64,000 nucleotides of DNA. It comes from Kitasatospora sp. SUK 42 (GTDB lineage: Bacteria; Actinomycetota; Actinomycetes; Streptomycetales; Streptomycetaceae). The DNA lies in assembly GCF_015776785.2 (NCBI RefSeq), contig NZ_LFMD02000003.1, positions 645,798 to 709,797 of the forward strand. Reading direction: 5' to 3'. Below the pieces are notes generated by a model. The model made no database searches and had not been told where the DNA came from. It saw nothing but the letters and a program-made list of their open reading frames with translations. The translations under genes and the position numbers were made by a program. Shown one piece after another: positions 31,921-39,903 of the stretch (position 1 is the first letter of the stretch; every line of letters begins with the position of its first letter).

Positions 31921-32469
31921 GTGACCACCACGACCACGTACATCGCCTTCCTGCGGGCCATCAACGTCGGCGGACGGACGGTGCGGATGGAGCGGTTGCG
32001 GGCGCTCTTCGCCGAGCTGGAGCTGGGGGACGTCCGCTCGTACATCCAGAGCGGCAACGTCTTCTTCACCACCGCCGAGCCGGACCGGGCCGCGCTGACC
32101 CGGCGGATCGAGGAACACCTGGAGCGGTCGCTCGGCTACCCGGTGCCGGTGATGCTGCGGACGGTCGACGAGGTGGCCGAACTGCTCGCCGCCGAGCCGT
32201 TCCGGGGAGTGGCGGTGACGCCGGACGTCCGGCTGGTGGTCGCCTTCCTGTCCGAGCCGCTGCCGGACGGACTCGCCCGGCCGCACCGCTCGGCGAAGGG
32301 CGACATCGAGGTGCTCGGCGCCGATCCGGGAGCCGCGTACGTCGTGGTCCACCTGCGGGACGGCCGGTGGGTCACCAAGGAGATGTTCGGCAAGGAGTAC
32401 CGGGGGTCGGTCACCTCCCGGTTCCTGCACACCACGGAGAAGATCCTGGCGGCCGCCCGCAGGGCCTGA
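31921..32469 (+). CDS. DUF1697 family protein
   Basis: 182 residues with the family start YIAFLRAINVGGR, the following VRSYIQSGNVFF and the C-terminal EYRGSVTSRFLHTTEKIL-type segment, typical of DUF1697, a widespread cytosolic family of unknown function. The start is GTG 31921; there is no strong Shine-Dalgarno, so translation may be nearly leaderless. It stands alone between divergent and same-strand neighbours. Confidence 0.85.
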   Translation: MTTTTTYIAFLRAINVGGRTVRMERLRALFAELELGDVRSYIQSGNVFFTTAEPDRAALTRRIEEHLERSLGYPVPVMLRTVDEVAELLAAEPFRGVAVTPDVRLVVAFLSEPLPDGLARPHRSAKGDIEVLGADPGAAYVVVHLRDGRWVTKEMFGKEYRGSVTSRFLHTTEKILAAARRA

Positions 32470-32597
32470 CGGACCGTCCGCCCGGCGGTGGAACCGCGCG
32501 GGTGGGCCCGGCGTCTGTCGCTCAGTGACGTACCGACCCCCTGCCGGAACCCGGCGTGATCTGGACAGTCGAAGCCGGCCGAGCCGACAATCGGGCC

Positions 32598-33143
32598 ATG
32601 ACGCAGCCTGAGCTTCCGACCGGAGCGGTCCGGCCCTCCGACGCCGAACGGGACCAGGCACTCGGGGTGCTACGCGAGGGCGCGGGCGACGGCCGGCTCT
32701 CGCACGACACCTTCCTCGGCCGGATGGACATCGTCCTGCAGGCCACCAGCCGCGACGAGTTGGACGCGGCGGTGACCGGGCTGCCCACCGGCGGGCCGGT
32801 CGAACGCTTCGTGCTGCGGACGGTCGGCCGGATCTCCGGCTTCGGCGGCCGGCTGAACCGGGCCTGGCGCACCGAGCGACTGCCGGGCCTGAGCCTGCCG
32901 CAGGCCGGGGCCGGGCAGTTGACGATCGGACGGATCCCCGGTTCGGGGCTGCGGCTGCACGACGCCTCGGTCTCCCGGCGCCACGCCGAACTGCGGCACG
33001 AGGGCGACGGCTGGGTGCTGTACGACCTCGGCTCGACCAACGGCACGCACGTCAACGGGCGGCGGATCGCGGGCGGGGTGCGGGTTCGGCCGGGCGACCA
33101 GGTGCGGTTCGGGAACCTGGAGTTCCGGCTCGCCTCGTACTGA
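32598..33143 (+). CDS. DUF1707 and FHA domain protein
   Basis: 181 residues. The N-terminal DUF1707 domain (RPSDAERDQALGVLREG, LSHDTFLGRMD) is linked to a C-terminal FHA phosphothreonine-binding domain with GRIPGSGLRLHD, SVSRRHAEL and DLGSTNGTHVNG, the residues that contact phosphothreonine. It is therefore a probable partner of Ser/Thr protein kinases. Start ATG 32598. No kinase is encoded in the window. It is convergent with the DUF1152 gene. Confidence 0.9.
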   Translation: MTQPELPTGAVRPSDAERDQALGVLREGAGDGRLSHDTFLGRMDIVLQATSRDELDAAVTGLPTGGPVERFVLRTVGRISGFGGRLNRAWRTERLPGLSLPQAGAGQLTIGRIPGSGLRLHDASVSRRHAELRHEGDGWVLYDLGSTNGTHVNGRRIAGGVRVRPGDQVRFGNLEFRLASY

Positions 33144-33171
33144 GCCCGGCCGGTCGACCCGCCCCCTCCAC

Positions 33172-34134
33172 TCAGTGCGGGAACTGGCGGGGCGGCCGCT
33201 GCCGGGGCAGTTCGTCCCGGAACTCCTCGATGAGGGTGGCGATCTGCCGGGTCAGCACGGTGCCCTCCAGCCGGTCCAGGTAGCGGTTCTCTGCGGCCAG
33301 CGCCTCGACCGTGACACCGAAGTAGAGCGTCATCAGCGGGTTGACGAAGAGCTCGTCGTCCTTGGTCCGCTCGGTGAACCGCACGTTGCCGAACTCGCCT
33401 CGCAGCGCCGCCGCCACCGAGCCGTTGACGATGCTGGGGTACTGCGGGAAGGCGGCCCGGGCGTGCTCGACGGCGTCCAGGTAGAGCGTGCCCTCCCGGC
33501 TGCCGCGCGGGATGGAGAAGGCACCGAGGTAGCCGCCGGCCCGGTCGATCGCGGCGAGGTTCTCCAGCACCAGGGCGTGGTTGACGCCGTGGTGGGCGTC
33601 GATGCCGAAGCCCAGGCAGGCGACCAGCCGTTCGGGCACCTCCGACAGGCCCGCCACCGCGGCCAGGCTGGCCATGTCCTCCTCCGGGGTGCCGAGTCCA
33701 GCCTCGTCTCCGCGCATCAGGATGTCGGTGCCGCCGTCCACCAGCAGGATCGCGTCCACGCCCAGGTGGGCGACGAGTCTGCGGTAGGCCTCGCGCAGCA
33801 GCTGGACGCCCACCGTCGGGAAGGCCCACACGGTGTCGGGCATCCCGTGCAGGCGCAGCCAGCGGGCCAGGGTGCGCTCCGGGAAGTAGCCCTCGGAGGC
33901 CGGGGTGTCCGGCTCGATCCGGGCCACGTCGGGCTCCTGCCAGACCTCCCCGGGCAGGCCGTAGAGGTGGGTGAAGGAGAGGTTGGCCAGGTGCACCTCC
34001 TTGCCCGCGGCGCGCAGGGCGAGCGCGATCGGCAGTCCGGCGTACACGTCGAAGCCGCCGCCGGCCCCGGCCACGAGGATCCGCTCGGCGGCCAGCAGTC
34101 GGGTGATCAGCGGGGGTTGCAGCAGAGAGGTCAC
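33172..34134 (-). CDS. DUF1152 family protein
   Basis: About 320 residues. It has a glycine-rich N-terminal AGAGGGFDVYAGLPIALAL and the internal ILLVDGGTDILMRGDE, CLGFGIDAHHGV and GGYLGAFS segments of the DUF1152 family, whose function is not known. Two GTG starts are possible, 34134 (used here) and 34152; neither has a clear ribosome binding site. It is divergent from the gene at 34203. Confidence 0.8.
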   Translation of the reverse strand: MTSLLQPPLITRLLAAERILVAGAGGGFDVYAGLPIALALRAAGKEVHLANLSFTHLYGLPGEVWQEPDVARIEPDTPASEGYFPERTLARWLRLHGMPDTVWAFPTVGVQLLREAYRRLVAHLGVDAILLVDGGTDILMRGDEAGLGTPEEDMASLAAVAGLSEVPERLVACLGFGIDAHHGVNHALVLENLAAIDRAGGYLGAFSIPRGSREGTLYLDAVEHARAAFPQYPSIVNGSVAAALRGEFGNVRFTERTKDDELFVNPLMTLYFGVTVEALAAENRYLDRLEGTVLTRQIATLIEEFRDELPRQRPPRQFPH

Positions 34135-34202
34135 CGGCGGACGGTAGCGCACCGGCTGGGACGGCGGGCCGGATTGTCAGTGCCGGGTGCGAGGATGCGG
34201 GC

Positions 34203-34796
34203 ATGACCCAGGACACGGCGCTCACCCCCGACGTGCTGCTCGAAGCCCAGGAGCGGGCTCGCGAGCTGATCCGGTGCGGCTTCCAGGAGCCGGACGAGAT
34301 AGCCGAGTCCCTGGTCGAGGTCCTCGACGACCAGGGGCTGACGCAGGAGGAGGCGGAGCGGATCGTCGCTCCGCTGTGGACCGAGCGGCTGGCCGAGCAG
34401 GCCGGGTGGCCGGAGTTGACGGACGTGGACCGGCTGGGGAGTGCCTTCGACCTGCTGGAGGATCAGGGCATCGTCGCGGCGATGGACTTCACCTGCTGCT
34501 CCGGTTGCGGCTACGCGGAGATCGGCGGCGAGGCCGACGAGGACTCGCGGGGCTTCGTCTTCTTCCACCAGCAGGACACCGAGGCGGCCGCGGCCGGACG
34601 CGGACTGATGCTGCGCTACGGCGGGTTCCGCACCGGGGAGGAGTCGGACGAGGTGTCGGAGCGGCGGACGGTGGAGATCGGCCGGGCCGTGGTGGCCGCG
34701 CTGGAGATGGTCGGCCTTCCGGTGGAGTGGGACGGCTCGCCGCACACGGCGATCCGGGTCGCGCCGTTGGAGTGGCTCAACCGCCTGCCGGAGTAG
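34203..34796 (+). CDS. DUF6891-like hypothetical protein
   Basis: 197 residues, acidic and soluble, with FTCCSGCGYAEIGGEADED (a Cys-rich turn, CCxxC) and GFVFFHQQDTE as the most conserved-looking parts and a C-terminal VEWDGSPHTAIRV. It resembles the actinobacterial DUF6891 family of unknown function. Start ATG 34203. It is convergent with the lipoprotein gene. No functional link to its neighbours is visible. Confidence 0.75.
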   Translation: MTQDTALTPDVLLEAQERARELIRCGFQEPDEIAESLVEVLDDQGLTQEEAERIVAPLWTERLAEQAGWPELTDVDRLGSAFDLLEDQGIVAAMDFTCCSGCGYAEIGGEADEDSRGFVFFHQQDTEAAAAGRGLMLRYGGFRTGEESDEVSERRTVEIGRAVVAALEMVGLPVEWDGSPHTAIRVAPLEWLNRLPE

Positions 34797-34835
34797 CCCG
34801 CCGGGGAAGCAGGCCGGGAAAGCGGGCGGTGGGCC

Positions 34836-35237
34836 TCAGCGGGTGACGCGCAGTTCGGCGAAGTGGGTGCCCTTGTCCGCCTTGCGCAGGGTGACCTTGA
34901 TCCCGCCGACGGCCGCCTCGATGTCCTTGTCGACGGTCTTCCGGTCGGTGCCGATGGTCACCTCGGCCGTGGTGTCGGTGATGTGGCCGACGGTCATGTC
35001 CAACTGGTGGTCGCCGCCGAACACCTTGACGGACTTGGCGGCGTCGGGGCCGTCGGTCCGGACGGACAGGGTGCAGCTGTTGTCGTCCAGGCAGACCGTC
35101 ACGTCGCCCTCGCAGGCGGTCAGTCCGGCCCCGAGGGCCAGGACGGCGGCCGCGGCGAGCAGGGCCGGTCGGCGGACGGCGGGGAGCGGGCGGTTCCGGG
35201 TGCGGCGTGGGGTGGCTGTGGTGCCGGCTGTGGTCAT
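34836..35237 (-). CDS. Small putative lipoprotein
   Basis: 133 residues. A basic N-terminus (RRTRNRPLPAVRRP), the hydrophobic stretch ALLAAAAVLALGAG and the lipobox LTAC (Cys about 42) mark a lipoprotein. The mature part is a short beta-rich domain (DVTVCLDDNSCTLSVRTDG) of unknown function with a probable disulphide. ATG 35237. No relation to neighbours is evident. Confidence 0.72.
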   Translation of the reverse strand: MTTAGTTATPRRTRNRPLPAVRRPALLAAAAVLALGAGLTACEGDVTVCLDDNSCTLSVRTDGPDAAKSVKVFGGDHQLDMTVGHITDTTAEVTIGTDRKTVDKDIEAAVGGIKVTLRKADKGTHFAELRVTR

Positions 35238-35462
35238 GGCCCCGATGCTAGGGGGTGGGGCGCGCCCCGCCGTCGACCGTCGGCGGTACGCCTCCCCTGG
35301 CCCCGTCCCCGGGGTCCACGCGGCCCGGCCCCCCAGACGGCTGGGTCCGATCCCCTAGGGGTCGAACGGAGTTGGCGGATCCGGAAGGACCGGCCGGGTG
35401 CCCGGCATATGCCACAGTCCCATGCCACGCGCGTAGATCGACGACCACGAAAAGGGCCCCGG

Positions 35463-36245
35463 TCACTCGGCGACGCGCCCCAGGCCGTCGGCGGCCGTCC
35501 CCCACAGCGGCGCGGTGCAGCGCTGGTAGGTGGCCTGCCAGTGCGGCCAGTTGCGGGCCACGTCGTCGTCGCACTCGGCCAGCAGCCGCTCGACCAGCGC
35601 CGGCTCCACGCCGTCCAGCAGCCAGGCCAGCGCGTCCGCCGTGCCCGGGCCCTCCGCCGAGCGCAGCAGGTCCAGCAGTTCGCCCAGGCCACCGAGCCGC
35701 GAGTTGCCCGTCACCACCCGCTCCATCCGGGGCAGCAACTGCCGCTCCTCGATCCGCAGATGGGTCTCCAGCCGGGCCGCCAGGTCCTCCATCGCGTACG
35801 CGACCGGCCAGGCGCTGCCGGTGTCCCGGCTGGCGATCCGGACCAGCGTGGTGACCCGGGTGAACGAGTGGTCCAGGTTGTGGTGGTCGGCCTCCAGCCA
35901 GTTGAGCAGCAGCCGCAGCTCGGGGGCGAAGCGCCGCACGATCGGCCAGATCCGGGTGTCCTGCTGCTCGTGGTGGAAGGTCAGCATCGCGGTCAGGAAG
36001 GTCCAGTGCCGCAGCAGCGCCTCGCCCTTGTCGTCCTCGTCGGGCTGGAGCAGCCGCAGGGCGTTGGGCAGCCGGGTGAGGTCCCGCCGCAGGGCGGCGT
36101 GCACCAGCCGCAGTCCGGCGAACCGTACGGTGACCGGCTCCTCGTCGGCGGCCCGCCCGTACGCGTCCGTCCGCCGGGAGTCGGCCCCGGACTCCGCCGG
36201 CGCGGGCACGGTGGGGGCGGGCTGGGGCAGCAGGTGGATCGGCAT
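35463..36245 (-). CDS. Hemerythrin HHE domain-containing protein
   Basis: 260 residues with a four-helix hemerythrin-like arrangement. The ligand motifs are LRLVHAALRRDL, MLTFHHEQQDTRIWP, EADHHNLDHSF and LETHLRIEERQLLP, supplying His and Glu/Asp for a di-iron site. A Pro-rich N-terminal about 35 residues is probably unstructured. It may sense or bind O2/NO or store iron; such proteins are frequent in Streptomyces without defined roles. ATG 36245 follows GAAGAGAG. Confidence 0.85.
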   Translation of the reverse strand: MPIHLLPQPAPTVPAPAESGADSRRTDAYGRAADEEPVTVRFAGLRLVHAALRRDLTRLPNALRLLQPDEDDKGEALLRHWTFLTAMLTFHHEQQDTRIWPIVRRFAPELRLLLNWLEADHHNLDHSFTRVTTLVRIASRDTGSAWPVAYAMEDLAARLETHLRIEERQLLPRMERVVTGNSRLGGLGELLDLLRSAEGPGTADALAWLLDGVEPALVERLLAECDDDVARNWPHWQATYQRCTAPLWGTAADGLGRVAE

Positions 36246-36407
36246 GGCACTCTCTTCACGACGTGGCGGCGCGGGTGGCGGCGGCCGGTGGAGGACCGCC
36301 CCATCCAAGGTGCTCGCAGTCGATCAGAAGCGAATCAATGTCCGATTGACGCGCAGGTCACGGGCCTGCGCGGGGGCGGTGGGGCCCACCCCCGCGCCCC
36401 CGTCGGC

Positions 36408-37472
36408 TCAGTCGGAGGCGGGGCCCGCCAGGTTCGCGGTGAGCCACTGCAGCGTGTCCGGGATCATCTTCTTGAAGTCCGAGGTCAGGTGCTTGCCGCC
36501 GGGCTGCTCGTAGTACTGGATGGACACCGGCGCGACGGCCTTGGCCACCCAGCTCTTGACCACGTCCTTCTCGTAGCCGTTGGCGCCGCCCGCGGTGACG
36601 TACATCTTCACGTCGGCCTTGCCCTGGGTGACCAGCAGGTTGGGATTGTTGGCCGCCTTCTCGGCGTCGTGACCCTTCCACAGCCCCGAGTCCGGGATGA
36701 AGTAGCCGTCGATCGGCACCGCGGCCTTGTAGACCTCCGGGTGCTGCAGCGCGAGCTTGGCGCTGCAGAAGCCGCCGGTGGAGGCGCCCATCACGCCCCA
36801 GCCGTCGCGGCCCTTCAGGGTGCGGAAGTTGGCGCGGACGAAGTCCGGGATGTCCTCGGCCATCCAGGTGCCCATCTTGGGCTGGCCCGGGATGTCGGAG
36901 CAGTCCAGCGCGTTCTTCTCGTCGCTGTTGAAGTTCTGCACCGGCATGATCATGATGAACGGGTGGGCCTTGCCCTCCTTGACCAGCCGCTGGTCCTCCT
37001 CCTGGATCGGCAGCTGGTTGTCGGTCCAGGTGTTGTAGCCGTTGCTCTGGCCGCCCGCGTAGAGGGTGAGCACCGGGAAGCCGGTCTTGGCGAACTTGGG
37101 GTCGTTGTACTCGGGCGGCAGCCAGATCCAGACCTTGCCGGAGACCCCGGACTTCGGGCCGGCCACCGTGGTCATCATGATCGGCCCGGCGGCGGTGTCC
37201 CGGGCCTTGGCCAGGCTGGCGGCCGGGCCGGTCGGCATCAGCACCTTGCCGTTGGCCGGGGTGGGCTGCTCCTCGGCGGAGGGCGTGCCGGGGGCCGTCG
37301 TGCCGGGGGCCGTCTGGCCACCCGCGGCGCCGGTCGCGGCCGGGCTCCCGCTCGCCGAGGCGCCGTCCCCCTTCCCGCCGCCGGAACTGCCGCAGGCCGC
37401 GAGCGAGGCGGCCAGGGTGAGCACGGCTGCGCCGGTCAGGACGGCACGGGAACGGGACGACTGCCTAAGCAC
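36408..37472 (-). CDS. Secreted lipoprotein esterase (alpha/beta hydrolase, esterase D/Ag85-like)
   Basis: 354 residues. The signal peptide is VLTGAAVLTLAASLAAC with lipobox LAAC; a Ser/Gly/Thr/Ala/Pro-rich linker (about 30-75) follows, then an esterase D-type alpha/beta hydrolase domain. The nucleophile motif is GASTGG (GxSxG), the catalytic His is in GGKHLTSD, and VWIWLPPEYND is the usual domain start. It is likely tethered outside the membrane and hydrolyses an ester of unknown identity. The start is GTG 37472 (GGAGTG nine bases upstream). It is upstream of and on the same strand as the hemerythrin gene but 162 bases away. Confidence 0.87.
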   Translation of the reverse strand: MLRQSSRSRAVLTGAAVLTLAASLAACGSSGGGKGDGASASGSPAATGAAGGQTAPGTTAPGTPSAEEQPTPANGKVLMPTGPAASLAKARDTAAGPIMMTTVAGPKSGVSGKVWIWLPPEYNDPKFAKTGFPVLTLYAGGQSNGYNTWTDNQLPIQEEDQRLVKEGKAHPFIMIMPVQNFNSDEKNALDCSDIPGQPKMGTWMAEDIPDFVRANFRTLKGRDGWGVMGASTGGFCSAKLALQHPEVYKAAVPIDGYFIPDSGLWKGHDAEKAANNPNLLVTQGKADVKMYVTAGGANGYEKDVVKSWVAKAVAPVSIQYYEQPGGKHLTSDFKKMIPDTLQWLTANLAGPASD

Positions 37473-37841
37473 GGTGAGGACACTCCGACCGATGTCACAC
37501 CCGGTCCGTCTGGGACAGGGCGGCGACCCCCCGGTGGGGCCGGACAGGCCCGGGGACGCGGCGCTGTGCGGTCCCGGGTGTGGAGGTGCTCCGCCCCTCG
37601 CGGAAAGGCACCTTACTGCGATCTTATGACGTGGTCCGGGGCGCCCCGGTTGCGCGGCGGCCACCGGAAATCCAATGTTTGTTCGCGATCAGGTAAAACC
37701 CTTCACTCCTCCCTCCGGTCGGCGGGGGCCGGACGGCGGGGACCACGGCCGCCGACCTGCCGGGTCGTCCGGTTTTCGCTCGCTTTGACCGGTGGCGGCG
37801 GCCCGCACATCCGGAACGATCGGCTCAGCACTCCCGCTCCC
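37473..37841. other. Intergenic region between esterase and amylase genes
   Basis: About 370 bases with no supported gene, containing the upstream region of the esterase. The only AT-richer stretch is at about 37660-37700. I saw no good operator or promoter pair. Confidence 0.5.
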
Positions 37842-37881
37842 CACCGCGCCCCCGCCGGCTCGGGCCGACGGGGGCGCGGTG
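37842..37881 (-). terminator. Terminator hairpin of the alpha-amylase gene
   Basis: A perfect 13-bp stem (37842-37854 with 37869-37881, CACCGCGCCCCCG / CGGGGGCGCGGTG), 28 bases beyond the amylase stop. Confidence 0.7.
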
Positions 37882-37909
37882 CGGAACCACGGGAAGCGGC
37901 GGGGAACGG

Positions 37910-39646
37910 CTACGGCCGCCAGGTGTCGTTCAGTGTGACGCTCCCCGAGGCGGGCGCGGTCGCCGTCCGGTTGGCCCCGGACTCCCAGGTCACCGCCCCG
38001 CTCGCGTCCTTGCGCAGGTACTTGTACTGGAAGGCGGTGCCGCCCGGCAGCGAGAGCGCGAGCGACCAGACCGGGTAGCCGGCCGAGGAGAGCGGCAGCG
38101 CCTTGGCCGGGTCCCAGCCGCCGAGTGCCGGGACGTCTCCGACCACGTAGAGGTTCTGCCCGTACGCGGTGGTCGCGTTGACGTTGAAGGAGGCGCCGGA
38201 GACGTTCGTCCCGGGCTGGACGTACAGCGCGACGGCGTCGCCCGCGCCGACCGTCGCGGTGAACTGCCCGTTGGCGCCGACCTGGTACGTCGGGCCGGTG
38301 CAGCCGCCGCCCGGCTGCGGGTCGCCGTGCTGGACGTCGCAGTAGGTGCCGGCCGGCAGCCCGGTCTGGAAGGTCCCGGTCAGCGCGCCGCTCTCGTGGT
38401 TGATCGCGACGTACCCCTTGTTGCCGCGGCCGAAGGCGATCGCGTTGTTGCCGTTGGACCACCAGTCGGTGACACCGGTGCCGGCGACGGCGTTGCGGAA
38501 GCCGACCATGTTGGCGATCTGCCGCCAGGCGTGGGTGCAGTTCCACCCGTCCTGGTAGCAGGCGTTGACGGTGCCGCCGTTGGGCGGGCCGTCGTCCCGG
38601 TTGGTGAAGGTGTAGCCGGAGTAGACGTTGGGCGAGCCGTACGTCGAGGCCAGCAGGAAGACGTTGGCCAGCGTGTAGGTGTTGCCGTAGGTGTAGTTGA
38701 GGGTGGAGCCGTTGCGCTCGGTGTCCCAGTTGTCGACGAAGCTGCGTGCCTGGCCGCTCGGCAGGTAGCCCCAGGAGGCGCCCCAGCCGCTGAGGCTGGC
38801 GAGCTTGTCGCTGGTGAAGATCCGCTTGAGGTCGGTGCCGACCCGGAATTCGTCGACGTCGCCGTTGCCGGTGTACTCGGAGGGCTGGATCGGCTCGCCG
38901 GCGCCGTAGATGACCTCCTGCACCCAGTAGGCGTTGGGGTTGGCCGTCTTCGCCTTGATCGCGGCGAGTTCGGTGGCGGCGATGTGCTTGGCGGCGTCGA
39001 TCCGGTAGCCGTCGACGCCGAGCGAGGCGAGGTCGTCCAGGTAGTGCGCGATGGTGGTCTGGACGTACGCGCTGCCGGTGTCCAGGTCGGCCAGGCCCTC
39101 CAGTTCGCAGTTCTGCACGTTGCCGCGGTCCTGGTAGTTGCTGATCGGCTGGCGGCAGTTGTGGAAGTCCTGGTTCTGGTACGTGCCGGGGTAGGCGTAC
39201 TTGGTGTAGGCGGTGCCGCCGGTGCCGGTGCCGGAGCCCGCCGTCATGTGGTTGACCACGGTGTCGGCGATCACCTTGACCCCGGCCGCGTGGCAGGCGT
39301 TGACCATGTTCCGGAAGGCGGTGCGGTCGCCGAGCCTCCCGGCGATCTGGTAGCTCACCGGCTGGTAGGAGGTCCACCACTGCGGGCCCTGGATGTGCTC
39401 CTGGGGCGGCGAGACCTCGACGAAGCCGTAGCCCTTCGGGCCGAGGGTCGAGGTGCAGGCCTGGGCGACCGAGTCGAAGCGCCACTCGAAGAGGGTGGCG
39501 GTGACGTCCTTGCCGTTGTTCGCGGGCGGGGCGGCCTGGGCCGCGGGGGTGCCGAGGGCGGTGCCGAGCGAGAGCGCGAGCGCGGCCGAGGCGGCGAGCG
39601 CTCCGGCCGCGCGGGCGGGTCGGCGGGTGGGGGCGGTGGTGACCAC
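37910..39646 (-). CDS. Secreted alpha-amylase, GH13 with C-terminal starch-binding domain (CBM20)
   Basis: 578 residues. The signal peptide is about 40 residues ([17 protein letters not shown] ... AQA). The GH13 barrel has [20 protein letters not shown] (nucleophile Asp), WVQEVIYG (acid Glu) and [19 protein letters not shown] regions as in Streptomyces alpha-amylases. Domain C follows, then from about 478 a CBM20 starch-binding domain ([53 protein letters not shown] in segments). It cleaves internal alpha-1,4 bonds of starch outside the cell. The start is GTG 39646 with AGGAG five bases upstream. A maltose-operator-like repeat region lies just upstream. Confidence 0.95.
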   Translation of the reverse strand: MVTTAPTRRPARAAGALAASAALALSLGTALGTPAAQAAPPANNGKDVTATLFEWRFDSVAQACTSTLGPKGYGFVEVSPPQEHIQGPQWWTSYQPVSYQIAGRLGDRTAFRNMVNACHAAGVKVIADTVVNHMTAGSGTGTGGTAYTKYAYPGTYQNQDFHNCRQPISNYQDRGNVQNCELEGLADLDTGSAYVQTTIAHYLDDLASLGVDGYRIDAAKHIAATELAAIKAKTANPNAYWVQEVIYGAGEPIQPSEYTGNGDVDEFRVGTDLKRIFTSDKLASLSGWGASWGYLPSGQARSFVDNWDTERNGSTLNYTYGNTYTLANVFLLASTYGSPNVYSGYTFTNRDDGPPNGGTVNACYQDGWNCTHAWRQIANMVGFRNAVAGTGVTDWWSNGNNAIAFGRGNKGYVAINHESGALTGTFQTGLPAGTYCDVQHGDPQPGGGCTGPTYQVGANGQFTATVGAGDAVALYVQPGTNVSGASFNVNATTAYGQNLYVVGDVPALGGWDPAKALPLSSAGYPVWSLALSLPGGTAFQYKYLRKDASGAVTWESGANRTATAPASGSVTLNDTWRP

Positions 39647-39698
39647 GTCGTCTCCTGGGGGTGGCTGGGGTGGGGCAGCCGGAGGTGAAGCCTGCAGG

Positions 39699-39728
39699 AA
39701 GTTTCTGAAACTTGCCGGAAACTTGCAG
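39699..39728. promoter_or_regulatory. MalR-like operator repeats upstream of the amylase gene
   Basis: The 15-bp perfect dyad AAGTTTCTGAAACTT (39699-39713) overlaps two direct copies of GAAACTTGC (39707-39715 and 39718-39726) followed by AG. Streptomyces amylase genes are known to be controlled through such repeated elements by the LacI-family regulator MalR/Reg1. No malR gene is in the window. Related words occur before the amylopullulanase gene. Confidence 0.5.
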
Positions 39729-39822
39729 CGCTGAACCTAGGGCCGCCCGGAGGGGTCGTCAAGAGCCCCGGAGACACGTTTCTTCAGCACCACCGTGACC
39801 AGCACCCACGGAGAGCCGGCAC

Positions 39823-39869
39823 ACGACAAGGGCCCGGCAGCCGAAGCCGCCGGGCCCCTCACCTGTCGT
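39823..39869 (-). terminator. Terminator of the M4 protease gene
   Basis: An outer stem ACGACA/TGTCGT and an inner GGGCCCGGC/GCCGGGCCC stem form a long hairpin, 35 bases beyond the stop of the protease gene. Confidence 0.7.
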
Positions 39870-39903
39870 TCTGGTTCACCGGCCGTTCAGGGCCGGTACG
39901 ACC

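Noticed and set aside
34863..38078. A 1,071-codon plus-strand frame over lipoprotein, hemerythrin and esterase genes
   Set aside because: It crosses several real genes and intergenic regions and has no family features; a codon-position artefact of GC-rich DNA.
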